A stretch of 64,000 nt of DNA, from assembly GCF_001654495.1 (NCBI RefSeq), contig NZ_CP015849.1, forward strand, positions 6,551,001 through 6,615,000, written 5' to 3'. A model generated the notes under the pieces. The model was given only the letters and a program-made list of their open reading frames with translations. It searched no databases and was not told the DNA's origin. Position numbers and translations under genes: made by a program. Below, piece after piece: positions 8,944 through 18,649 of the stretch; within the stretch, counting starts at the first letter, position 1, and each line of letters begins with the position of its first letter. This stretch comes from Streptomyces sp. SAT1 (lineage in GTDB: Bacteria; Actinomycetota; Actinomycetes; Streptomycetales; Streptomycetaceae).

Positions 8944-9446
8944 ACGACAACGCCGGTAACCACGACACCACCGGTGGGCACGACGACGGCCGAGCCGGCG
9001 GCGACTTCGGCGAGGCCGAGCAGGAGCTGCTGGAGGAGGAGCTGCGGCAGGCCGCCGCGGTCCTCGACCCGGTCCCGGACAGTCTGCGCCAGCTCGCCGT
9101 GGAGGCGTTCGCCCTGCACGACCTGGACGCCCGGATCGCCGAGCTGACCTTCGACTCGCTGGTCGACGCCATCCCGGTCCGGGGCGCCACGGACGTGCCG
9201 CGGATGCTGACCTTCCAGGCCGGTGACCTGACCGTCGACGTGGAGGTCAGCGGCGACGGTCTGCTGGGGCAGGTGATGCCGCCGCAGCCGGCCCGTATCG
9301 AGGTGCTGAGCGGCCCGCGGGCCGGTGCCCGGCTCACCGCCGACGAACTGGGCCGCTTCGCCGCCCAGGCCCCGCCGGCCGGGCCGTTCGCGCTGCGGCT
9401 GCACGCGGGCGGGGACGTGGTGGTCACCGAGTGGCTGCGGGCCTGA
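8940..9446 (+). CDS. Small acidic conserved protein following the sigma gene
   Basis: A 168-residue protein starting at a GTG that overlaps the sigma factor stop (GTGA, 8940-8943), so translation is coupled. The first 30 residues are Gly/Asp-rich and probably disordered. A conserved-looking helix follows (SLRQLAVEAFALHDLDARI, then AELTFDSL). The C-terminal half is beta-rich and ends in DVVVTEWLRA. It has no membrane segment and no zinc HxxxCxxC anti-sigma motif. Its position directly behind a sigma gene suggests it modulates the sigma factor or is a client of the neighbouring peptidases. That is inference from position only. Confidence 0.75.
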   Translation: MNDNAGNHDTTGGHDDGRAGGDFGEAEQELLEEELRQAAAVLDPVPDSLRQLAVEAFALHDLDARIAELTFDSLVDAIPVRGATDVPRMLTFQAGDLTVDVEVSGDGLLGQVMPPQPARIEVLSGPRAGARLTADELGRFAAQAPPAGPFALRLHAGGDVVVTEWLRA

Positions 9447-9463
9447 GCGCCCGCGGGGCGCTC
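9445..9463. terminator. Hairpin between convergent genes
   Basis: Eight-bp perfect arms (GAGCGCCC/GGGCGCTC) around a 3-base loop span the stop of the small acidic gene and end just before the stop of the P450 gene. It would serve as a terminator for both strands. Confidence 0.5.
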
Positions 9464-9464
9464 C

Positions 9465-10757
9465 TCACCAGGTGACGGGGAGGCTCTGCGGGCCGCGGAT
9501 CATCGTCCTGCGGCGCCAGGCGACCTGGTCGGCCGGCACCGCGAGCCGCAGACCGGGCAGCCGGTCGAGCAGGGTGTCGACGAGCAGTCCGGTCTGGAGC
9601 CGGGCGAGGACGGCGCCGGTGCAGTAGTGCGGCCCGTTGCCGAAGGCCAGATGCGGATTGGGGTCCCGGTCCGGGTCGATGGTGTCCGGGGCGGGGAAGA
9701 CGGCCGGGTCGCGGTTGGCGGCCAGGTAGGAGACGTAGACGGGGTCGCCCGCCGCGATGCGCACTCCGCGCAGTTCGACGTCCTCCAGGGCGATCCTGGC
9801 CAGGCCCACGGTGCTGCGGTGCGGGATGTGGCGCAGCAGCTCCTCCAGGACCGGGCCGCGCTCGTCGGGCCGCTGCCGCATCCGGGCCATCAGCTCGGGC
9901 CGGGTCAGCAGCAGGTAGAGCATCTGCCCCACGTTGTGGGTGACGGCCTCACCGCCGATCTGGAGCGGCCCGGCCAGGCCCACCGCCTCCTCCTCGCTGA
10001 TGTCGCCCCGGCCCACGGCCGCGCCGAGCCGGGACAGCACGTCCTCGCCGGTGCTGTCCCGGCGGGCCCGGACGGTCGCGGCGATCCAGCCGTACATGCC
10101 CTCCTTGGCGCGGTCTGCGGCCTCCGCGCCCCCGCACATCGAGATGATCTGCCGGGTCCAGGTGTGGACCTGCTCGCGGTCGGACTCGCTCACCCCCATC
10201 ACCTCGGCGACCACCGCGATGGGGAACGGTTCGAGGACCCGCTCCACCAGGTCGGCGGGCGGCCCGTCGCGCAGCACGGCGTCCACCAGGGGGTCCAGCA
10301 GTTCCTGGGCGCGGGGCCGCAGCCGCTTCATGGCACCGACGGTGAAGGCGCCGGCGATCGGCCTGCGCAGCCGGTTGTGGTCGGGCTGGTCGGCCCAGGC
10401 GAGGGAGCCGGGGCGCGGTTTGAAGTGCGGGGCCAGCCGCGTCACCTGACGCCGGGTGACCTCGGTACGGCTGAACCGGGGGTCGTTGGTGATCAGCTTC
10501 ACGTCGTCGTGCCGGGTGGCCAGCCAGGCCCACCCCTCGCCGTGGGGCAGCCGGATCCGGGTGATCGGGCCCTCGCGCATCAGGCCGGCGAGTATCGGGT
10601 CGAACTCCGGCCCGTCCAGGTCCAGGGCGGGCCACTCGCGTATCGGGGGCGGCGGGGCCGGAGCCGGGGCCGGCGGTTCGACGGTGATCGGCACGACCCG
10701 GGCGGCAGGCCGCGGAGCCACCCGGTCGGGTGAGGGCGTGGTGATCTCCTGCGTCAT
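9465..10757 (-). CDS. Cytochrome P450
   Basis: A 430-residue class I bacterial P450. It shows the ExxR helix (EELLRHIP), the PERF-like region (DPDRDPNPHLAFG) and the heme-binding loop FGNGPHYCTGA with the thiolate ligand Cys379. The I-helix reads IGGEAVTHN, not the usual AGxET, so the oxygen-activating acid/threonine pair is rearranged. The N-terminus has a Pro/Ala-rich stretch (PPAPAPAPPPP) and no membrane anchor, so it is soluble. The ATG at 10757 follows GAGGGTGG. No ferredoxin gene is adjacent, so electrons must come from elsewhere. The substrate is unknown. Confidence 0.92.
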   Translation of the reverse strand: MTQEITTPSPDRVAPRPAARVVPITVEPPAPAPAPPPPIREWPALDLDGPEFDPILAGLMREGPITRIRLPHGEGWAWLATRHDDVKLITNDPRFSRTEVTRRQVTRLAPHFKPRPGSLAWADQPDHNRLRRPIAGAFTVGAMKRLRPRAQELLDPLVDAVLRDGPPADLVERVLEPFPIAVVAEVMGVSESDREQVHTWTRQIISMCGGAEAADRAKEGMYGWIAATVRARRDSTGEDVLSRLGAAVGRGDISEEEAVGLAGPLQIGGEAVTHNVGQMLYLLLTRPELMARMRQRPDERGPVLEELLRHIPHRSTVGLARIALEDVELRGVRIAAGDPVYVSYLAANRDPAVFPAPDTIDPDRDPNPHLAFGNGPHYCTGAVLARLQTGLLVDTLLDRLPGLRLAVPADQVAWRRRTMIRGPQSLPVTW

Positions 10758-10883
10758 ACATCCACCCTCACCGCGGCCGGGCCGCTTGTCGCGTGGGAGT
10801 GCTCCAGCCGTGCGGCGCCCGGCGGGCGCGCACCGGGGCGGACCGGGTCGGCGGACCAGGCCGGCGGGCCGGTGCCGGGGCGC

Positions 10884-10927
10884 TGTCGGTGGCGTGCGGC
10901 AGGGTTGTCAGTGGTGTGCGGCAGGAT
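10884..10927 (+). repeat. Tandem 22-bp direct repeat upstream of the DUF5713 gene
   Basis: Two head-to-tail 22-bp copies (10884-10905 and 10906-10927) differ at three positions. Each contains GTGCGGCAGG. They lie in the 231-bp divergent region between the P450 and DUF5713 genes, about 60 bases before the DUF5713 start. A period of 22 bp places both copies on about the same helix face, as in operators read by direct-repeat-binding activators. The remainder of the intergenic region shows no firm feature. Confidence 0.6.
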
Positions 10928-10988
10928 CGGAGCCGTCACATCGCCGAGGCCCCCGCGACAAGGCCGGGGGCCGGGGGAGGGGAGCGCC

Positions 10989-11330
10989 ATGCCCGTCACC
11001 GACCAGCGCGTGCTCGACCACGCGTTCCTGAAGAACCTGTACCGCAGCGACTACTACCCGGACCCGGTCGTGGACCTGGGCCGGGCGGTGCTGGTGCGGC
11101 TGTGCGAGCGCATCGAGGCGGAGCGGCCCGCGGACCTGGCCGCGCTGTACGCGCTGACGCACGCGGCGACCGAGGAGTTCAACGGTCTCCAGGACGACTT
11201 CGAGGCGGCGGGCAGCGAGATCGAGACGGTGGCCCGCGAGGAGATAGCGGAGGACTTCTGGTTCGTCGCCCAGGCATACGGCTTCACGGACGCCGACGCG
11301 GAGGAGCTGATCGCGCCCCGCGACTGGTGA
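10989..11330 (+). CDS. DUF5713 family protein
   Basis: A 113-residue soluble protein with the hallmarks of DUF5713: FLKNLYRSDYYPDPVVDLGR, then LCERIEAERPADLAALYALT, and a final acidic segment (EEIAEDFWFVAQAYGF). No function is established for the family. The ATG at 10989 follows a strong GGGGAGGGGAG site. It stands alone, divergent from the P450 gene and convergent with isocitrate dehydrogenase, with two strong hairpins after its stop. Confidence 0.85.
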   Translation: MPVTDQRVLDHAFLKNLYRSDYYPDPVVDLGRAVLVRLCERIEAERPADLAALYALTHAATEEFNGLQDDFEAAGSEIETVAREEIAEDFWFVAQAYGFTDADAEELIAPRDW

Positions 11331-11338
11331 CGCCGCCG

Positions 11339-11365
11339 CCCCGGCCGGTACGGGACCGGCCGGGG
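11339..11365. terminator. First of two tandem hairpins between convergent genes
   Basis: A perfect 11-bp stem (11339-11349 with 11355-11365) and a 5-base loop lie 8 bases after the DUF5713 stop. No T-run is present. Confidence 0.65.
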
Positions 11366-11377
11366 CGGGCGGGGTAC

Positions 11378-11409
11378 CGGTGCCCCGGACCACCGGGTCC
11401 GGGGCACCG
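11378..11409. terminator. Second tandem hairpin, next to the isocitrate dehydrogenase stop
   Basis: A perfect 13-bp stem (11378-11390 with 11397-11409) with a 6-base loop lies 6 bases beyond the stop of the minus-strand isocitrate dehydrogenase gene. It is a good terminator for that gene and a back-up for the opposite one. Confidence 0.68.
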
Positions 11410-11415
11410 TCCGGG

Positions 11416-13635
<2,220 letters not shown>

Positions 13636-13726
13636 CGGTGCTCCGCTCCACGTCTGCAACATTGCTCGACATCAAGATATCTCGTGATCGGGCCCGGCTC
13701 GACAGGGGTCCGCGCCAAGAACCGGC

Positions 13727-14806
13727 TCAGGCGGAGACCGCGCCGTCCTCGGAGCCGCGCGGGCGGGGGACGACCACCGGGTCCGGCTGGAGCGTCACCG
13801 TGCGGGCCGGGGCCGGGATGCTGATGCCCTCGCGGCGGTAGCGCCGGTGCAGCCGCTTGATGAACTCGTGCTTGATCCGGTACTGGTCGCTGAACTCGCC
13901 GACGCCGAGGATCACCGTGAAACCGATCCGGGAGTCCCCGAAGGTGTGGAAGCGCAGCGCGGGCTCGTGCTCCGGCAGGGCGCCGGTGATCTCGTGCATC
14001 ACCTCGGCGACCACCTCCAGCGTCACCCGTTCGACATGTTCCAGGTCGCTGTCGTAGCCCACCCCGGCCTGCACCAGGATCGTCAGCCGCTGCTCGGGGC
14101 GGCTGAAGTTGGTCATGTTCGTGCGGGCGAGCTGCCCGTTGGGGATGACGACCAGGTTGTTGGAGAGCTGGCGCACGGTCGTCTGGCGCCAGTTGATGTC
14201 CTCCACATAGCCCTCCTCGCCGGTGCTCAGCCGGATGTAGTCGCCCGGCTGGACGGTCTTGGAGGCCAGTATGTGGACCCCGGCGAAGAGGTTGGCGAGG
14301 GTGTCCTGGAGGGCGAGCGCGACCGCGAGACCGCCCACGCCCAGCGCGGTGAGCAGCGGCGCGATGGAGATGCCGAGGGTCTGGAGCATCACCAGGAAGC
14401 CGATCGCCAGCACCAGGATCCGGGTGATGTTGACGAAGATCGTGGCCGATCCGGCCACTCCGGAGCGGGACTGCGTGAGCGTGCGCACCAGCCCGGAGAT
14501 CACGCGCGCCGCCGACAGGGTGACGACGAGGATCAGGAACACCGTCAGCGCCTGGTTCACATGGTGGCGGCTCACCCGGGCCAGCGGCAGCGCCGTCGCC
14601 GCGCCCGCGGCGCCGCCCGCGATGGCCGCCCAGGGCACCACCGTGCGCAGCGCGTCCACGATGACGTCGTCACCGCTCCAGCGGGTCCGCTTGGCGTGCC
14701 GGGCCAGCCACAGCAGCAGGGTCCGCGAGAGGAAGGCCACCACCACACCGGCGGCCAGGGAGCTTCCCGCGAGGAACACGTCGTCCAGGCTCACGTCGCG
14801 GTTCAC
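13727..14806 (-). CDS. Mechanosensitive ion channel, MscS family
   Basis: A 359-residue membrane protein. Hydrophobic segments lie near residues 12-35, 58-75, 85-105 and 130-150. The pore helix follows (APLLTALGVGGLAVALALQD, a Gly/Ala-rich TM3-like segment). The beta domain (VQPGDYIRLSTGEEGYVEDI and NLVVIPNGQLA) and a C-terminal cytoplasmic domain complete the fold. MscS channels release solutes on hypo-osmotic shock. It starts at GTG 14804-14806 behind GCGGAGG. It is transcribed toward isocitrate dehydrogenase, 91 bases away, and divergently from the ABC exporter. Confidence 0.92.
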   Translation of the reverse strand: MNRDVSLDDVFLAGSSLAAGVVVAFLSRTLLLWLARHAKRTRWSGDDVIVDALRTVVPWAAIAGGAAGAATALPLARVSRHHVNQALTVFLILVVTLSAARVISGLVRTLTQSRSGVAGSATIFVNITRILVLAIGFLVMLQTLGISIAPLLTALGVGGLAVALALQDTLANLFAGVHILASKTVQPGDYIRLSTGEEGYVEDINWRQTTVRQLSNNLVVIPNGQLARTNMTNFSRPEQRLTILVQAGVGYDSDLEHVERVTLEVVAEVMHEITGALPEHEPALRFHTFGDSRIGFTVILGVGEFSDQYRIKHEFIKRLHRRYRREGISIPAPARTVTLQPDPVVVPRPRGSEDGAVSA

Positions 14807-15073
14807 CGGGCGCCTCCGCTGCGGCGGTCCGCGGGGACGGGGGCCGTCGAGGGCCTGGGGTGAAGTCGCGTCACGTGGTCACCTGCTCGCTTCCGGGCTA
14901 CGGGGATCGCGCCGGGCGGCACTCGGTCCGAGGGCGGCGCGATCGCTCATCCTGCCCCATCCGTCAGGGTAGTTCGTACGCGACCGGGGCCCGGAGCGCA
15001 CACGACCGGTGCCCGGGGAGCACGCGTCCCACGGCCCGTGCGGAGCCGCGCGCCCCCTTCCCCCGGCCGGGCG
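14807..15073. other. Intergenic region between MscS and the ABC exporter
   Basis: No credible gene lies in this stretch; the frames that run through it are shadows with no family features. It carries the MscS ribosome site at its left end and leads into the SoxR-type promoter on the right. Confidence 0.6.
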
Positions 15074-15104
15074 TTGACCTCAACGACACTTGAGGTCCTA
15101 GGTT
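15074..15104 (+). promoter_or_regulatory. SoxR/MerR-type promoter with dyad in a 19-bp spacer
   Basis: A -35 TTGACC (15074-15079) and -10 TAGGTT (15099-15104) are 19 bp apart, too far for normal use but the hallmark of MerR-family activated promoters. A perfect dyad, GACCTCAA-N6-TTGAGGTC (15076-15097), fills the spacer and matches the SoxR box known from Streptomyces and enteric bacteria. The start codon at 15112 lies about 7 bases after the -10, at the expected transcription start, and there is no ribosome site, so the mRNA should be leaderless. SoxR responds to redox-active metabolites. Confidence 0.8.
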
Positions 15105-15111
15105 CTCCACC

Positions 15112-17043
15112 ATGAGCATGGAGACCACCGCCTGGACGCAACTGCACAGCGTGCTCAACGCCGAGCAGGAACGCCGTCCCTTCGCCCGCGCGACGCTGCG
15201 CCGCATCGGCGCCTTCGCCCGCCCCCACCGCCGCCGTATCGTCCGGTTCGTCGTCCTCGGGGTGGCGACGGCCCTGCTCGCCGTCGCCACCCCGGTGCTC
15301 GCCGGACGGGTCGTCGACGCCATCGTCTCCGGCGGCGACCGGTCCGAGGTCGTCCGCCTGGCCCTGCTCATCGCCCTGATCGCGGTGGCCGAGGCCGCGC
15401 TCGGCATCCTCGGGCGGCGCCTGTCGGCCGCCCTCGGCGAAGGGCTCATCCTCGATCTGCGCACGGCCGTGTTCGACCATGTGCAGCGCATGCCGGTCGC
15501 CTTCTTCACCCGCACCCGCACCGGCGCGCTCGTCTCCCGGCTCAACAACGACGTCATCGGCGCCCAGCGCGCCTTCAGCAACACCCTGTCCGGCGTGGTG
15601 AGCAACCTGGTGACGCTGGTGCTCACGCTCGCCGTCATGTTCACCCTGTCCTGGCAGATCACCCTGCTCGCCCTGGCGCTGCTGCCGGTGTTCGTGGTCC
15701 CGGCCCGGCGGATGGGCAGCCGGATGGCCCGGATGCAGCGCGAGGCGGCCGCCCTGAACGCCGCGATGGGCACCCGTATGACCGAGCGGTTCTCCGCCCC
15801 CGGCGCCACCCTCGTCAAGCTCTTCGGCCGCCCCGAGGAGGAGTCGGCGGAGTTCGCCGCCCGCGCCCGCCGGGTCCGCGACATCGGCGTCCGCACGGCC
15901 ACCGCGCAGTCCGTCTTCATCACGGCCCTGACCCTCGTCTCCTCCCTGGCCCTGGCCCTGGTCTACGGCCTGGGCGGGTACTTCGCCCTGCGCGGCACCC
16001 TGGAGCCGGGCGCCGTCGTCGCGCTCGCCCTGCTGCTCACCCGGATGTACGCCCCGCTGACCGCGCTCGCCGGGGCGCGCGTGGAGGTGATGAGCGCCCT
16101 GGTCAGCTTCGAGCGCGTCTTCGAGGTGCTCGACCTGAAGCCGCTGATCGAGGAGCGGCCGGACGCCCGCGAGGTGCCGGACGGGCCGGTCGCGGTGGAG
16201 TTCGACGGCGTCCGCTTCGGCTACCCCTCCGCCGACAAGGTCTCCCTGGCCTCCCTTGAGGAGGTCGCGAGCCTCGACACCCGGGGCGGCGCCGAGGTCC
16301 TGCACGGCGTCTCCTTCCGCGCCGAACCCGGGCAGACCGTCGCCCTGGTCGGCTCCTCCGGCGCGGGCAAGTCGACCATCGCGCAGCTCCTGCCGCGCCT
16401 GTACGACGCCGACGAGGGCACCGTCCGCGTCGGCGGCGTGGACGTGCGCGAACTGAGCGCCGCCGGGCTGCGCGCCACGCTCGGCATGGTCACCCAGGAC
16501 GGCCACCTCTTCCACGACTCGGTCCGCGCCAACCTGCTGCTGGCCCGCCCCGGCGCGAGCGACGCGGAGCTGTGGGACGCGCTCGGCCGGGCCCGCCTCG
16601 ACGACCTCGTCCGCGCGCTGCCCGACGGCCTGGACACCGTCGTCGGCGAGCGCGGCTACCGGCTCTCGGGCGGGGAGCGCCAGCGCATGACCATCGCCCG
16701 GCTGCTGCTGGCCCGCCAGCGGGTCGTCATCCTCGACGAGGCCACCGCCCACCTCGACAACACCTCGGAGGCGGCCGTCCAGGAGGCGCTCACCGAGGCC
16801 CTCGCGGACCGCACCGCCGTGGTGATCGCCCACCGGCTCTCCACGGTCCGCACCGCCGACCTCATCCTGGTCGTGGAGGCGGGCACGATCGTCGAGCGCG
16901 GCACCCATGACGCGCTGCTGGCGGCGGACGGCCGCTACGCGCAGCTGTACCGCACCCAGTTCGCCCGGCAGCAGCCGGAGCGGGGCACCGAGGACGGCAC
17001 CGGGCGGCGCGCCGGGCAGCCGGTCGGCGAGGCGGTGGCATAG
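15112..17043 (+). CDS. ABC exporter (fused permease and ATPase), SoxR-regulated
   Basis: The 643-residue half-transporter has an N-terminal type IV exporter membrane domain (six hydrophobic segments, about residues 40-330). The C-terminal ATPase shows Walker A GSSGAGKST, signature LSGGERQR, Walker B VVILDEATAHLD and H-loop AHRLST. It should work as a dimer at the membrane, exporting a small molecule. The promoter predicts induction by redox-active compounds through SoxR. In S. coelicolor a SoxR-regulated ABC transporter (SCO7008, from memory) is known and this looks like its counterpart. The second ATG at 15118 is possible, but 15112 coincides with the predicted transcription start. Confidence 0.93.
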   Translation: MSMETTAWTQLHSVLNAEQERRPFARATLRRIGAFARPHRRRIVRFVVLGVATALLAVATPVLAGRVVDAIVSGGDRSEVVRLALLIALIAVAEAALGILGRRLSAALGEGLILDLRTAVFDHVQRMPVAFFTRTRTGALVSRLNNDVIGAQRAFSNTLSGVVSNLVTLVLTLAVMFTLSWQITLLALALLPVFVVPARRMGSRMARMQREAAALNAAMGTRMTERFSAPGATLVKLFGRPEEESAEFAARARRVRDIGVRTATAQSVFITALTLVSSLALALVYGLGGYFALRGTLEPGAVVALALLLTRMYAPLTALAGARVEVMSALVSFERVFEVLDLKPLIEERPDAREVPDGPVAVEFDGVRFGYPSADKVSLASLEEVASLDTRGGAEVLHGVSFRAEPGQTVALVGSSGAGKSTIAQLLPRLYDADEGTVRVGGVDVRELSAAGLRATLGMVTQDGHLFHDSVRANLLLARPGASDAELWDALGRARLDDLVRALPDGLDTVVGERGYRLSGGERQRMTIARLLLARQRVVILDEATAHLDNTSEAAVQEALTEALADRTAVVIAHRLSTVRTADLILVVEAGTIVERGTHDALLAADGRYAQLYRTQFARQQPERGTEDGTGRRAGQPVGEAVA

Positions 17044-17059
17044 GCCGGGCGGTACCCCC

Positions 17060-17086
17060 GGCGGCGGGCCGGCGCGGCCCGCCGCC
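17060..17086. terminator. Bidirectional hairpin terminator
   Basis: A perfect 11-bp stem (17060-17070 with 17076-17086) with a 5-base loop lies between the convergent ABC exporter and acetate-transporter-like genes. Confidence 0.62.
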
Positions 17087-17100
17087 GCAGGGGCCGGCCC

Positions 17101-17724
17101 TCAGCGCGGTCCGGTCGGCAGCACCGTCCGCCGGTGCGTGGCGTTGACGACGGCCGCCGCCGACGCGTACCAGGCGACCAGGCCCGTCGCGATGCCGAAC
17201 CAGCCGCCGACCTTGGTCAGGGCGGACGGCCCCGCACCGCCCTGGAACTCACCGGCGGCCAGCAGGACGAAGGTCACGGTCAGCAGCACGAGCACGGCCA
17301 GCACGGCGACGCTGACGCGCAGCGCGGCCACCGCCATGTAGGCGGTGAAGATGCCCCAGCCGAGCAGATAGAGCCCGAGCGCGTTGTGCACGTCACCGGC
17401 GCCGGCGACATGCTGCACCAGCCACCAGTAGGTCAGCCAGAAGGCGCCGTACGACATGAACGCCGTGGCGCCGAAGGTGTTGCCCCGTCGGAACTCGAAG
17501 AGCCCCGCGACGAACTGCGCGAGTCCGCCGTAGAACGCCGCGAGGGCCAGCACGGGGAGGATGCCGCCGGCCTCCTTGAGGAGACCGGTGTTGATGACGG
17601 ACAGGAGCAGTGTGGTGAGCGCGAAACCCGCGAGGCCCACCGGGGCCGGATCCGCGTGGGCGCGGGCCTGCGGATCCGCCGGACGCGCCTCCTCGCGGAC
17701 GCCGCGGCTCGTGTCGTCGGCCAT
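17101..17724 (-). CDS. Acetate uptake transporter family protein (GPR1/FUN34/SatP-like)
   Basis: A 207-residue integral membrane protein with six hydrophobic helices. The family signature near the first helix appears as DPAPVGLAGFALTT (usual form NPAPLGL). Later segments include ALAAFYGGLAQFVAGLFEFRRGNTFG and SYGAFWLTYWW, both typical of acetate/succinate channels of the AceTr family. The start chosen is ATG 17722-17724, with GAAGGGA about 9 bases upstream; GTG 17730 and ATG 17733 are alternatives. It is divergent from a TetR regulator whose twin operators lie in the shared upstream region, so it may be co-regulated. Confidence 0.88.
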   Translation of the reverse strand: MADDTSRGVREEARPADPQARAHADPAPVGLAGFALTTLLLSVINTGLLKEAGGILPVLALAAFYGGLAQFVAGLFEFRRGNTFGATAFMSYGAFWLTYWWLVQHVAGAGDVHNALGLYLLGWGIFTAYMAVAALRVSVAVLAVLVLLTVTFVLLAAGEFQGGAGPSALTKVGGWFGIATGLVAWYASAAAVVNATHRRTVLPTGPR

Positions 17725-17841
17725 GGCCACCATCCCTTCGACCGGGGGCCAGCAGGACGGGCGGCCGAGTACCCACGGCGCGTCCGTCTCAGACGGTGTA
17801 GGGCCGGGCGGTCTCGGACGGCGTACGACCGGGGCAGCAGA

Positions 17842-17873
17842 TGTCCCGCAGGGACACATGTCCCCTTGGGACA
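17842..17873. promoter_or_regulatory. Twin palindromic operators in the TetR promoter region
   Basis: Two perfect inverted repeats of the form TGTCCC-N3-GGGACA occupy 17842-17856 and 17859-17873, two bases apart (17 bp centre to centre). They lie 23 bases before the TetR start codon and between divergent genes. TetR-family proteins usually bind such 15-bp dyads as dimers, and paired sites suggest cooperative binding and autoregulation. Confidence 0.72.
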
Positions 17874-17895
17874 TGACGGGTGTACGGTGAGGGGC

Positions 17896-18642
17896 ATGAC
17901 GGCGACGCAGCCCCCCAGCAGCAACCCGGCCGGCAACCCCGGCAGCCCCGGCAGCCCCGGCACCGGCGGTGCCCCCGGCGGCACCGGCGCTCCCGGAACC
18001 CCCGAGGACCGCCGCGCGCGCAAGGCCCGGCAGACTCGGAACGCGCTGGCCACCGCCGCCCTGGAACTGATCCTCGAACGCGGCCTCGCCGACACCACCG
18101 TGGAGGCGATCTCGGAACGCGCCGACGTCACCCGCCGCACCTTCAGCCGGAACTTCACCGGCAAGGAGGACGCGGCCCTGGACTTCGTCCGCGGCGACGG
18201 CGACCGCATCAACGCCCTGCTGCGCGCCCGTCCGGCCGCCGAGCCGCCGCTGCTCGCCTACCGCGCGGCCGTCCGCGGCTGGCTCGCCGACCGGACGGAC
18301 CCGGCCTGGCACGACCGGCCGGACATGCGGCGGCTGCTGGCCCTGCTGGACCGCGAGCCCGCCCTGTTCGCCGCCTACGAACGCGTCCGGGTCGACGCCC
18401 AGGAGGAGTCCATCCGGATCATCGCCGCCCGGCTCGGCACCGACGACACCCAGGACGTACGCCCGTCCGTCGTCGTCGGCGCCGCCGCCGGGGTCCTCAC
18501 CGCCGCGCTGCGCCAGTGGGCGCGCACGGCGGGGGACCACGCCACGGGAGCCGCCGACCTCGCCGCTCTCGTCGAGCGGGCCTACGACGCCCTGACCACG
18601 GCGGCCGTGACCGCGGCCGCCGACCGCACCACCGACAAGTGA
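17896..18642 (+). CDS. TetR family transcriptional regulator
   Basis: A 248-residue repressor-like protein. An unusual Gly/Pro-rich leader (residues 1-38) precedes the helix-turn-helix domain (ALATAALELILERGLADTTV, then ISERADVTRRTFSRNF). The rest is a ligand-binding helical domain. The ATG at 17896 follows GGTGAGGGG. The SDR gene starts 7 bases after its stop and the alcohol dehydrogenase 40 bases beyond that, so the three form an operon. It probably represses itself and these dehydrogenases through the twin dyads just upstream. The ligand may be the alcohol, ketone or aldehyde they handle. Confidence 0.9.
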   Translation: MTATQPPSSNPAGNPGSPGSPGTGGAPGGTGAPGTPEDRRARKARQTRNALATAALELILERGLADTTVEAISERADVTRRTFSRNFTGKEDAALDFVRGDGDRINALLRARPAAEPPLLAYRAAVRGWLADRTDPAWHDRPDMRRLLALLDREPALFAAYERVRVDAQEESIRIIAARLGTDDTQDVRPSVVVGAAAGVLTAALRQWARTAGDHATGAADLAALVERAYDALTTAAVTAAADRTTDK

Positions 18643-18649
18643 GCACACC

